Positions 11,925 through 19,865 of a DNA stretch of 64,000 nucleotides are shown here, one piece after another (position 1 is the first letter of the stretch; each line of letters begins with the position of its first letter). The notes beneath the pieces were generated by a model. It ran no database searches, was not told the origin of the DNA, and worked only from the letters and a program-made list of their open reading frames with translations. The DNA comes from Paramoeba atlantica (lineage: Eukaryota; Discosea). The stretch lies in the NCBI GenBank assembly GCA_977017575.1, contig CDRNVI010000002.1, positions 496,001-560,000 on the forward strand, in the 5' to 3' direction. A program made the translations under genes and the position numbers.

Positions 11925-12550
11925 ACGAAGGTGCTTTACATATTTATTCTGATGCATCGGTGAGTTCTGGGTTTATTGGGAAAATGGGGCTGGGAATGGT
12001 TGAAGTACAATGTGGGAAGGAAGTGTCAAGCTTTGCCATTTGCAAGGAAACTTTAGGCTGCGGCTCGCCGGAGAGGGCGGAACTATATGCGGCACTAACA
12101 GCCATACAAAGGGCACCACAAGATAGGGAAAGAATCATACTGCATACGGATTCCTGGGTAGTTTGGCATTTTTCAAATGTGATTAGAAAAAAGTATTATT
12201 TGATTGGTTTTGAAGGCCTTCCAAATAGCGATATATATTTGGATCTGGAACACGCTTTTCGAGGCTTAGAAGCGCGTAGTGTGCAGCTTTTTGTTTTTAA
12301 GGTGAAAGGTCACTGCGGAAATATTTACAACGAGAAGTGCGATTTAATAGCCAAAGCAGCTCTTTCGCGCAACTCTTCGAAGAAAAAGCGCAAAACCTCC
12401 GCCGCGACAAGCGAAGGCCAAAATCCTGATCTCCTTTCCGAGCCTGGCATGCCAGAGGTAGCAAAGATCTCTAACACCAGTGCCAATTGTCGCCGCGGTA
12501 GTCTACGGGACGGGAATCAAACAGCCCAAGCAAAGCGTCGCCCCCGCTAG
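11925..12550 (+). CDS. G2 ORF part 3: RNase H domain and basic tail
   Basis: Continues the LINE frame after N1. RNase H hallmarks: IYSDASVSSG (first Asp), ERAELYAAL (Glu), HTDSWVV (Asp), and HCGNIYNEKCDLIAKA (His and last Asp). The final 70 residues are basic and Ser-rich (SSKKKRKTS) and end KRRPR; no Cys/His finger is obvious, unlike what I recall for L1Tc/ingi C-termini. The role is removal of the RNA strand after first-strand synthesis. Confidence 0.87.
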
Positions 12551-12741
12551 AAACCACGAAATGCGGCCACCTACCAGGGCAAGCGATCACTGAGCTGTAT
12601 GCAGTGGGGAAGGTATTGGGGGGAAATTTCCACTTGAAAAATAAGTTGCTCGAAAGTAATATGAGGAAATTTAAGAATGAATATAGATAAATACTTAACT
12701 AACTCTATGGAGTTAGTGTAGAGTGAGTGAGTGAGTGAGTG
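12551..12741 (+). other. G2 3' UTR with terminal hairpin and GAGT tail
   Basis: About 190 nt, non-coding. Just before the tail lies a perfect 8-bp stem, ACTAACTC/GAGTTAGT, with loop TATG (12698-12717), followed by GTGTA and (GAGT)n. Many LINE RTs recognise a 3' stem-loop and slip on a short terminal repeat, so this is a plausible recognition element (inference). Confidence 0.7.
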
Positions 12742-12753
12742 TGACGCAGTTCA

Positions 12754-13032
12754 ACTTTCGAAAGCATTTACCCGGCTCCAAGCCCTGTTGAAAGACTTTA
12801 GCCTCGTAGTATCAACGCACAAATGCTTGTGGTTTGGAGGGATGGGAAAAGTACCTATGCCTCAAGAGTTATGCGATGCAGAGGTAAGAAATGCGGAACA
12901 CACATTGAAGACTTTAGGCGCATTCATTGGGGAGGACTCTAAGATCAGTGAGCAACTTCTTACTTCTCTCCAGAAACACAACGACATTTTCCGTCGTCTG
13001 AAACTCATGGGGTTAAACAATACTTCTGCGAA
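12754..13032 (+). CDS. A1 ORF part 2: RT thumb region
   Basis: Resumes A1 in frame after the second G2 TSD (12742-12753). Contains CLWFGGMGKVP, LGAFIGED, HNDIFRRLKLMGLNN, the conserved block between RT motif D and the thumb in A3, A4 and A5. Breaks off at a T run (13033 onward), which is the reverse-strand poly(A) of the composite insertion. Continues at about 14254. Confidence 0.85.
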
Positions 13033-13473
13033 TTTTTTTTTTTTTTTTTTTTAAATTTTCTTTTTTTGCAATTAATAAGGGGGGGAGAAGTATGAATCGC
13101 GGCATTGCCTCTATATTTTGACCCAGTAGACGAACCAAGTAGGTCCATTGGGGGGGGGGGTATACGAGTTGAAAACAAACAATCAAATTAGCAATTCTTT
13201 TTCTGTCCACAGATGTACCTTTTTTCTCAGCCCAAAACTAGCAATTTAGTCTCCCCTAAGTATATACTACAAACAAGAAAAACAGTAAAAATTAAAACAA
13301 GCAATCCATGCCCAATCCATTCGCGCGTTCCGGACCGGATCTTTCGACCTCTCCACGGCCTGACTTGTGAACCCTTCCCTTGTTATATGGGAGGGCGCAG
13401 GCGCGGGCCTGTGTCGACAGCGACACGGTCGCGAAACAGGATGCTGGCCGACGGGGAGGAGATTCACTTCCTC
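13033..13473 (-). mobile_element. Short retroelement derived from family-E 3' UTR
   Basis: Reverse strand: begins near the GAGGAAGTG/CCCCGTCGGCCAGC segment, ends TTAATTGC followed by poly(A). It closely matches 59504-59906 on the plus strand over its full length, about 400 bp, and its first 190 nt resemble the E1 3' UTR at 62930-63075. No ORF. A SINE-like or 5'-truncated unit with an E-type tail is the best reading. It is the 3'-most part of a composite insertion in A1. Confidence 0.7.
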
Positions 13474-13549
13474 TTTTTTTTTTTTTTTTTTTTTTTGCTT
13501 AGTACTTTTTTTTTTTTTTTTTGACTTTATATATGTATGTACGGTATGA

Positions 13550-14182
13550 CTATATGTATAAAACCTCACGAGCGAATTCACAAATGGTCCGAGCAGAAAG
13601 AAATTTTAGAGGCTCAAGAACTATCTGCAAATCCACTGCCGAGAGATGCGGTCCGGTACATCGAGAATACACCGATTTTCGTTTCCTGAGCAGAAAAGGA
13701 TTTTTGGCGCTCGAAAGAAACGCAAACATGATGTTAACCCAACGTCCCATACGCAAACTCTGCGCAGCAGCTTTACGAATTGTACCTGTCGTCACGCACG
13801 TCGACTTGTCCCTCGGCACTTCGACATCCGTTGAAATCATAGCGCAAAGAACCCCGCAAAGAATGATTTGGCACATGGTCCGAGCAGAAAGAGATTTTAA
13901 AGGCTCAAGAACTATTTGCGACACATCCGTTGCCGAGATATGCGAACCTGCCCACCGAGAATACACCAACGCATTCTGTTTCCTGAGCAAAAAAGGACTT
14001 TTGGCGCTCGAAAGAAACATAAACTTGATGTCATTCCAATGACCGATCCACACAAATTGTGCAACAACTCCATGGATTTCGTCGAACAATTCCCACGTTG
14101 ACGTGTCCGAAGGCACTCTACTTCCTCGAAATCCTCCACGCACTCCGATCGTCGCTTGCGGCGCCCCAGCGCCCAGGTACAT
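13550..14182 (-). CDS. Hypothetical 210-aa ORF on the SL retrocopy, two internal repeats
   Basis: First ATG after the SL (MYLGAGAPQ). Two repeats of about 97 residues, each with FLSSAK-PFLLRK and QIVLEPLK-LSAR. The latter and its DNA resemble the family-A stretch ending LERP--NSART downstream of the RT thumb (14500-14530), so it may descend from a family-A fragment, but the similarity is short. No known domain. The opposite strand is also open over much of the repeat, so coding status is uncertain. Confidence 0.4.
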   Translation of the reverse strand: MYLGAGAPQATIGVRGGFRGSRVPSDTSTWELFDEIHGVVAQFVWIGHWNDIKFMFLSSAKSPFLLRKQNALVYSRWAGSHISATDVSQIVLEPLKSLSARTMCQIILCGVLCAMISTDVEVPRDKSTCVTTGTIRKAAAQSLRMGRWVNIMFAFLSSAKNPFLLRKRKSVYSRCTGPHLSAVDLQIVLEPLKFLSARTICEFAREVLYI

Positions 14183-14217
14183 AAAAGTGAAGGTTGTCAG
14201 AATAAGAAAAAAAAAAT

Positions 14218-14253
14218 CAACAAGGTACAGAAACTGTATCTTTATCGTTAAAG
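14218..14253 (-). other. Spliced-leader sequence (reverse strand)
   Basis: Reads CTTTAACGATAAAG then ATACAGTTTCTGTACC then TTGTTG on the reverse strand. The same 36 nt occur at 15839-15874 and 57069-57104, and with one mismatch at 48651-48686. The core matches the kinetoplastid/diplonemid SL exon as I recall it. It is followed by ATTTT, not by a GT intron start, so it is a mature SL and not an SL RNA gene. Confidence 0.85.
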
Positions 14254-15458
14254 AAATTGTTGTCAAAATGCGTTAACGTCCGACAAAGATATCAAATGCG
14301 GGTGCACCATCCCGATGCTTCGGAGGCATTGACAGAACGTTTTGATAAAGAGGTGGAAGACGTTCTACAATCCTGGTTCGGATCACTCACAAAGGAGCAA
14401 ATAACGCAAATCAGGCTACCGGTGAAGAAAGGCGGGTTAGGTTTAACAGCGTGCCTTCCAACGAGACATGCCGCTTTTGAATCTTCATGGTTTTCGGTTT
14501 TTGAGCGCCCAAAAAATCTTTCAGCTCGGACTGAACAACGTGAAGTAAACGCAAGGGACAGCGCCCACAGCGACAAGGACAAAAACGTGCCATTCGACGA
14601 ACACACAGTAGCGGCAAAACTACATACGCAGGCGTGGGAATCTTTAACATCATCGACAGCGAATAGTGCCTCCATCCTGAAAGCGGTAAGTTACACGGGT
14701 AATGCAGAATGGGTTATGTCCAATGCAAAATTTGTGCCCTCGCATTTGTTCTCGCTTGCAATGATGCCGAGATTGGGTATTGCTCATCCGAGTCTACCTA
14801 AGCAATTGCTCTGCCCTGGTTGCAAAATGCTACTAGAATCGCAAACAATTTTAACACACATCCCCGGGTGTTCGAAGTGCCCAGGCTTAAACGCAACTAC
14901 AAAACATAATTCGCTAGTCAATTTTCTTTACGAGCTCTGTTTGAAGGCAGGCATTCCATGCGAAAAAGAACCGCGTAATTTCTCGACATATGCGTGCACG
15001 CAGTGTAACCAGAAAGTGGACTCCGATTACCGGCGGACGCATGAAAAGGTATGCGGTGGTCGTTCTTTTCGAAGATCAGGACCTGACCTTGTCGTTTTTT
15101 GGAATACAGGGGAAATTTTTTATGATTTCACCGTAATTCATGAATTAGCGCCATCGAACCTAGGTACAAACTGTGCAAAGCTGTTTCGTGATGCCATCAA
15201 ACGAAGGCATGACACTTACGTCCGACCCGGCACAATTCCTGAGGACATGTTCAGATGCATTCCAATGCTGTCAGGGGGGCGCTTCACCACAACACGAAGT
15301 CCCTTCTGAGTGCTCTAGCAGATGCGTGCTGTCTCCCCCGGAAGCAAGTACACCTCGAATTTCAGCTCCACCTGCAAGAGTTAAATGGGGCCGTTGTGCA
15401 TTCACAGCTGAGGTCTTTTCTGGAGAAGGATAAGGGTGCCGCAGAGTTGGGAATTTAG
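14254..15458 (+). CDS. A1 ORF part 3: thumb, two CCHC fingers, restriction-like endonuclease
   Basis: Resumes at LLSKCVNVRQRY. KKGGLGLT block, then two zinc fingers with the same spacing, C-x2-C-x11-H-x3-C: CPGCKML...HIPGC (about 14812) and CTQC...HEKVC (about 14995). Between them KHNSLVNFLYEL and KEPRNFSTY. RLE core SGPDLVVFW...YDFTVIHEL gives the PD...D of a PD-(D/E)xK nuclease. After CIPMLSGG the frame shifts: a G run near 15278 has one G more than relatives, ending one frame at 15309; the tail (LLSALADA ... LQELNGAVVHSQLR) is in the next frame to 15458. A homopolymer sequencing error is possible. Confidence 0.85.
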
Positions 15459-15594
15459 AGTTGGAGATCCATGGTCAAAAGAGAATCCGAACTTCTAATC
15501 GATATTAGAAGCTAAGTCAGACTGCATAATTTACAAAAAGGAAAACATATGATCTACTCAGTGGGTATTAAACATATTATTATAAGAGTTTTCC
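15459..15594 (+). other. A1 3' UTR
   Basis: Shared with A0 (1-174), which fixes the end after GAGTTTTCC. Contains ATAATTTACAAAAAGG about 70 nt after the stop, an equivalent of the AGTTTACGAAAAG motif found after the stops of A3 and A4. No poly(A). Followed directly by the repeats upstream of A2. Confidence 0.75.
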
Positions 15595-15838
15595 AAGCGC
15601 AAGAAAATACTTAACAAAAGAAAGGGTCTTAACAAAAGAAAGGGTCTTAACAAAAGAAAGGGTCTTAACAAAAGAAAGGGTCTTAACAAAAGAAAGGGTC
15701 TTAACAAAAGAAAGGGTCTTAACAAAAGAAAGGGTCTTAACAAAAGAAAGGGTCTTAACAAAAGAAAGGGTCTTAACAAAAGAAAGGGTCTTAACAAAAG
15801 ACTTTCATGCAAGCAATGCCAGCCACACGCAAGAAGAC
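15595..15838. repeat. 18-bp repeat array, second sequence type, upstream of A2
   Basis: About 10.5 copies of AACAAAAGAAAGGGTCTT from about 15611 to 15800, preceded by AAGCGCAAGAAAATACTT and followed by 45 nt of unique sequence. Its complement, AAGACCCTTTCTTTTGTT, has the same length and start as the 4.2-6.8 kb unit (AAGACCTTTGTTTTTTTG). The reverse-strand open frame of RPFLL repeats is not a gene. Lies between the 3' end of A1 and the SL at the start of A2. Confidence 0.85.
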
Positions 15839-15874
15839 CTTTAACGATAAAGATACAGTTTCTGTACCTTGTTG
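15839..15874 (+). other. Spliced-leader sequence at the 5' end of A2
   Basis: Identical to the reverse-strand SL at 14218-14253. Followed by TTTTTTTTATCTCC and the A2 start codon 22 nt later. Placement immediately before a short 5' UTR is what a reverse-transcribed trans-spliced LINE mRNA would show. Confidence 0.85.
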
Positions 15875-15896
15875 TTTTTTTTATCTCCTTACCTTT

Positions 15897-18035
15897 ATGG
15901 GCGTGACTACTCGCGCCAAGGCAAAAGAATCGGGGGAAACCCCAATGATTTTGCCCCTTCCAGCTCGGCGGAGGAAGAAAGCACCCCCAGCGTCACCGTC
16001 CACACTCTCGGTCGCCCCTGCCCCCGCCCCCGTGTTAACACCAGAGAAGGTTTCTACAAGCATTGCCGACGCACAGTCAACGCGAATCAAGTCACCGGGT
16101 GTGGAATTCCAGGGAAGCAAGTTGTCCTCGCAGCAAGCGCCGTCCACACCACATTCTACGCCTTCCCCGCCGAGGGCCCCAAGGCCGAGCATGCATACAC
16201 TATCTCGGAGAGCGCGAGTGAAGGCGCACTCGTCTCGAATGTCGACTAGTCCCTCGCCGATATTAAACCAAATGCAAAGGGTCGGAGCGCACATGGAAAA
16301 AAAAGTCGGAGCGCACAGTATATCGGTCACAACACTTTCATACGCTAAGGCACTTTCAAGCTCGCCCGCTAGATCGCCACGCACAGCTAGAGCAGAGGAG
16401 ACAGAGGAACCAATCGACGACATAGTTCTGCGCCCGTTGAATCCGACGGCACGGATACTCTCCGACGAAGAACTGTTCCACCAAAGGAAAGAACGCAAAC
16501 AAGCTAGATGGGAATATCACGAAAAACTACGCAAAGAGAGGATAGCGAAGAATTCAGCTGCAAAGGCCATCGTTGCGCAGAGCGCTACTGAGCCACCCGT
16601 CCCATCTACTCCTCCTTTGATCCCTCCGCGGCTTCCTCCGCCACTTCCCTCGCCAACTCCAGCGATCAAATCCACGGTTACAATACCGGCTAAATTGTTT
16701 TCCAAGGATCTTCTGTCAAACATTTTTTGTCGCCGCGCAAAAAAACACCCGGAAAGTGATACGACCGCGATACTGACCGCGATCAGCCAGGTGGAAACAC
16801 CCAATACGTCAAAGGTCAACGGGATGGAGCCCCACACTCCCATGACGGGCAAGGATGACTCGTGCGAGATCGAAGAGAACCAACTGGTAAGGGAAGATCC
16901 CGCGATACACGCAGCCTCGTCAGAAACTGATCTCATAGAAACACCCCATAGAAACGCTCATCTGATAAATTCTAGCTCGCCAACGAGAACTCAGGAAATA
17001 TTCCATGACTTCACCTCGCCACCGCCAACGATTCCTTTCGACGATCGCAGCCTCGTTAAAGAGCTTATAACAAACGTATCCCCTTCGTATGATTTTCCGC
17101 TATCATCAGAAACAATTTTGAAACACGCGAAATCGGCGAAAACGGGCGAAGAGGTCGTTGTGGCTTGGAGTTTCGACCGTCAAAACAAACTTAACATTTC
17201 ATCCGGGAAGGTCTTAGGGAAGAAAGGAAGAGGAGGTGCGGCAAAAATAGCTGTGGAATATCTCGGACTTTATGGTCACCGCACCGGGGAGAGCCTTACC
17301 GGCCAACTACCCCCACATAACAACGTCCGTATCTACAAAATTATCTGGAAGAGCGGAAAGAATGTCGAAGAAGAGCTACATAACACAGATCAGCTTAATA
17401 CTACTTCTACTACGGAACAGGATCTCGATTTCGAGCCGCTGCCCACCATGCGTACCATACCTGCCGAATATATTCCCGGAGAAGTGATGATTTTTAGAGA
17501 CATACTTCGAGATTATCCCGACAGCAATTACGAGTATCGCAATAGAATATGGCACCGTTTGATGTCTGCTACGAAACATTCCTTAGCCACAATCCGAGAA
17601 ACTGCAGGCAAGAAGCGGCGGCGGAAGCCGCATCCCCATGAGGTGTCCCAGTGTTCACCTGCAGAGGAAAACCTCGAAAAGGCAGATATACGTGCGGCAA
17701 AAAAAGCTATCCGTCTTGCTTTGGAGGGTTGCACCTCCAAAGCAACAAAGGTTCTGGACATAGAGGTAAGAAAAGGTCGATTATCCGACGCTGAAACTCT
17801 TGCAAAGTTAGAGGCTCTTCACCCACAATTGCCGTGCAGTTTCCAACTCCCCACCGATGCACCCGCTATCGCATGTGTCACATCCGTTGAATTGCGAGAA
17901 GCAGGCAGACGTCTAGCAAAGGGGGCTGCTCCAGGTCCTTCTGGCATGACGGACGGTATCCTACGCATTCTTCTCGATGACGAGACCTGTTGCTCATGCC
18001 TCTGCCACATGATGAGGGATTTGGTAAATGGAAAT
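15897..18035 (+). CDS. A2 ORF part 1: N-terminus, beta-rich module, start of RT
   Basis: Starts at MGVTTRAKAKESG, the family-A start pattern; the upstream Met codons at 15807 and 15816 lie before the SL and are not on the mature mRNA. Pro/Ser-rich region, coiled basic stretch (RKERKQARWEYHEKLRKER), module VVVAWSFDRQ ... GQLPPHNNVRIYKIIW (about residues 419-480), basic KKRRRKP, then RT start (GAAPGPSGMTDGI). Ends at DLVNGN where YR element C1 is inserted. Confidence 0.87.
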
Positions 18036-18287
18036 TATAAGTATACGTTTAGAAATTTAGGATGATTGATATAATGGCCCTTCGGGGCACATAATATTTA
18101 TATTATGAGATATGATTTGTTTGTTTTGTTTATATAAGTGTACGTTTAGAAATTTAGGATGATTGATATAATGGCCCTTCGGGGCACATAATATTTATAT
18201 TATGAGATATGATTTGTTTGTTTTGTTTAGAGATTTCATTTATTTAGTTTGGTATAGTGACACTCCTTCTCTAACCTTTTTATTGCG
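18036..18287 (+). repeat. C1 A repeat, first copy
   Basis: 252 bp, repeated at 21635-21886. Built of two tandem subrepeats of about 100 bp, each with CCCTTCGGGG hairpin. Contains GTTTAG/AAATTTAGG at 18047-18061; an SL is joined exactly at this AG in the copy at 48651 and 57069, so this is a trans-splice acceptor. Probable promoter and 5' leader. Confidence 0.88.
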
Positions 18288-18329
18288 GACGCGTACTACA
18301 AGGCAGTTGCAGAAGAAAAGCTACGGAAC

Positions 18330-19865
18330 ATGACGGTATCTAAACAATCGACGAATCGCCCGGCCTTTCTCTGCTACCGCTGCCACAAACCATTTCCGAG
18401 CGAACTGCCCGTTAAATCAATCGTCTACTCGCTTGACCCCGGGTTTTCGCGGAGGGGTGACGAGCGGCACTTCGAGTGCAAAGAGGAGTCACTAGGTAGT
18501 GCTCCCCACCCCTTACATCGCTCGTGCCTGTCCGCTGAAAAAGCGGCGGGTGATTTGTCCAGGTCTATCATTCAGCTCATATTTGCACTCTGCAGGGAAG
18601 GTGCATGCCTTTGTGGCATGTCACGGAACGGGACTGCAGAAGCCACAGCATCGGGTGGCGGAAGTAAGGACGTACTCAAGGGCGGGTCAGGCCAAACGAT
18701 CTCTAGAAGTATATCCCGCCGGAAACAAAATCAGGAAACTGGACGTGCAGTCTGCCAAGGACAAGCTAACATGCACAATTTTGAATCTACCAAGTACGAG
18801 CCCGCTAGCACACCAAATGAGAACCCCGATAAATCCCATGTGGACGAATGCTACTTGGCTCTCAAGGGCACGACTGTGGGGAAGGCTCGAACTTTTTTGT
18901 CGGGAAAGAGGGGTACCACCAGATCCAATACACGCCGTTTTGTTCCTTCAGCAAATGGATCTGGCACCTGCGACACTGTTGAGCTACACTTGCAATCTTC
19001 AAACCGTATTTCAGCTGAGTCAAACCGATCCTACCCCTCTCAAAATGTTTGCAAAAGCTCTACAGGCAAGAGGCGCTCTCGAACCAACGCGTCAGATGGA
19101 GCCAATCACTCCGTGGCAACTACGCCGGCTAAGGACAAAATTATCGTTAAGCGAAGGGATCGCCGCGTTGATCTGTTGGAAGGCCGCAGCCAGATGGACA
19201 GAAGTCGCAGAACTAACCCTCGAAAGATTCGTGCGGAATCAACCGAACGAAGTCATAGTCTATTGGGGACGGAACACCAAATCGACTCGTCTCAACCCGT
19301 ACCGCTTATCGATGTGCACAGCCATACAAGGGGAAGGAACTCTAGAGATTGCGGAATACGTCCGGTTTATGAGGAAGGGTCAGCAGGTGACAAGCACAAC
19401 GGTTCGGGAAATGGACGTGAAAATGAAGAAAATTCTGGGCCCCGGCTACGGGACACACTCCCTGAAGCGGGGCGCGATAACGTATCTCTTCAACGAGGTG
19501 GCGCTCGGACGCGTCGCTCTCTCAGACGTGCAAAACATAGCCAAACATCAATGCATCAACTCCCTATTACGATACAACGGGAACCTGATAACTACGGAAA
19601 AGGCGCTCGGTACGCAGCGAGCTTCGGTTCTCCTACCAACCCTATAACTCAAGAGGATGTCAACCTTTGTTTCGATCAAATACCGCACGTTAGGCGATAC
19701 AGTGTTATTTGCGCGCGGCGCACTTCCCGTCTTGCACGTCCCGAAGACATGAACCTCCCCCTACACGTTAAGGCTGGAATACCCGTAATGGACGTGCAAG
19801 GTGAAGACTTGGATGTCCCCTGGTGCGCTTCACCGCCTGGAAACCGTGATGAGACACTTATTTGA
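18330..19865 (+). CDS. C1 RT-frame N-terminal ORF overlapping the recombinase
   Basis: Ser/Arg/Lys-rich, no domain until its end, where the RT-leading block appears (RRTSRLARPEDMNLPLHV). It stays open across the whole recombinase ORF, which lies in its +1 frame, as in B1 and C2. Its role, if translated, would be the N-terminal extension of the RT polyprotein. Fossil copy. Confidence 0.6.
   Translation: MTVSKQSTNRPAFLCYRCHKPFPSELPVKSIVYSLDPGFSRRGDERHFECKEESLGSAPHPLHRSCLSAEKAAGDLSRSIIQLIFALCREGACLCGMSRNGTAEATASGGGSKDVLKGGSGQTISRSISRRKQNQETGRAVCQGQANMHNFESTKYEPASTPNENPDKSHVDECYLALKGTTVGKARTFLSGKRGTTRSNTRRFVPSANGSGTCDTVELHLQSSNRISAESNRSYPSQNVCKSSTGKRRSRTNASDGANHSVATTPAKDKIIVKRRDRRVDLLEGRSQMDRSRRTNPRKIRAESTERSHSLLGTEHQIDSSQPVPLIDVHSHTRGRNSRDCGIRPVYEEGSAGDKHNGSGNGRENEENSGPRLRDTLPEAGRDNVSLQRGGARTRRSLRRAKHSQTSMHQLPITIQREPDNYGKGARYAASFGSPTNPITQEDVNLCFDQIPHVRRYSVICARRTSRLARPEDMNLPLHVKAGIPVMDVQGEDLDVPWCASPPGNRDETLI
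18499..19647 (+). CDS. C1 tyrosine recombinase
   Basis: Recombinase of the YR retrotransposon, expected to insert the circular cDNA. Catalytic landmarks: Arg in CWKAAARWTE, His-x-x-Arg in THSLKRGA, the IAKHQ block, and the nucleophile Tyr in SLLRYNG. N-terminal core-binding region contains TWLSRARLWGRLELFC. Reading begins after 18499; the likely functional start is further in (before TNATW). Nested in the +1 frame of the longer RT-frame ORF. Confidence 0.85.
   Translation: MLPTPYIARACPLKKRRVICPGLSFSSYLHSAGKVHAFVACHGTGLQKPQHRVAEVRTYSRAGQAKRSLEVYPAGNKIRKLDVQSAKDKLTCTILNLPSTSPLAHQMRTPINPMWTNATWLSRARLWGRLELFCRERGVPPDPIHAVLFLQQMDLAPATLLSYTCNLQTVFQLSQTDPTPLKMFAKALQARGALEPTRQMEPITPWQLRRLRTKLSLSEGIAALICWKAAARWTEVAELTLERFVRNQPNEVIVYWGRNTKSTRLNPYRLSMCTAIQGEGTLEIAEYVRFMRKGQQVTSTTVREMDVKMKKILGPGYGTHSLKRGAITYLFNEVALGRVALSDVQNIAKHQCINSLLRYNGNLITTEKALGTQRASVLLPTL

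Larger units (their letters stand above)
4213..12741 (+). mobile_element. ingi-like LINE G2, complete, inserted in A1
   Basis: Flanked by 12-bp TSDs. Order: 18-bp repeat array (4213-6777), one ORF (6796-12550, cut by two YR remnants), short 3' UTR, hairpin, and a (GAGT)n tail. Removing the remnants (438 and 1246 bp) leaves a single uninterrupted frame of about 1356 codons: N-terminal module, AP endonuclease, RT, RNase H. This order matches the ingi/L1Tc group of kinetoplastids. The array lies inside the TSDs, so it either travelled as 5' UTR or expanded after insertion. A young, formerly intact copy. Confidence 0.88.
13506..14253 (-). mobile_element. Retrocopy of an SL-tagged, polyadenylated transcript
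   Basis: Reverse strand: 36-nt spliced leader (14253-14218), then ATTTTTTTTTTC and a 5' leader, an ORF (14182-13550), 27 nt of 3' UTR and 17 A. The SL at one end and poly(A) at the other are the marks of a trans-spliced mRNA copied back into DNA. The body contains two tandem repeats about 291 bp apart. Separated from the E-type unit by GTACTAAGC and another 23 A (13496-13474). No TSD beyond 3-4 bp is clear. Confidence 0.75.
1119..15594 (+). mobile_element. RLE-LINE family A, element A1 (interrupted)
   Basis: A non-LTR retrotransposon whose ORF starts at 1157 and ends at 15458, with 3' UTR to 15594. It is cut by LINE G2 (4213-12741, TSD TGACGCAGTTCA) and by a composite insertion near 13033-14253. 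The coding pieces sit in consistent frames across both insertions, so the element was essentially whole when hit; the only other defect seen is a one-base shift in a G run near 15278. The exact 5' end is unclear because G1 lies immediately upstream (roughly 1105-1150). Family placement rests on RT plus a C-terminal restriction-like endonuclease, as in CRE/SLACS, NeSL and R2. Confidence 0.8.

Noticed and set aside
14218-15874. SL RNA genes, or RLE-LINEs inserted in SL genes as for SLACS/CRE
   Set aside because: The leader is complete each time and is followed by three different sequences, none starting GT. No intron, Sm site or tandem gene copies are present.
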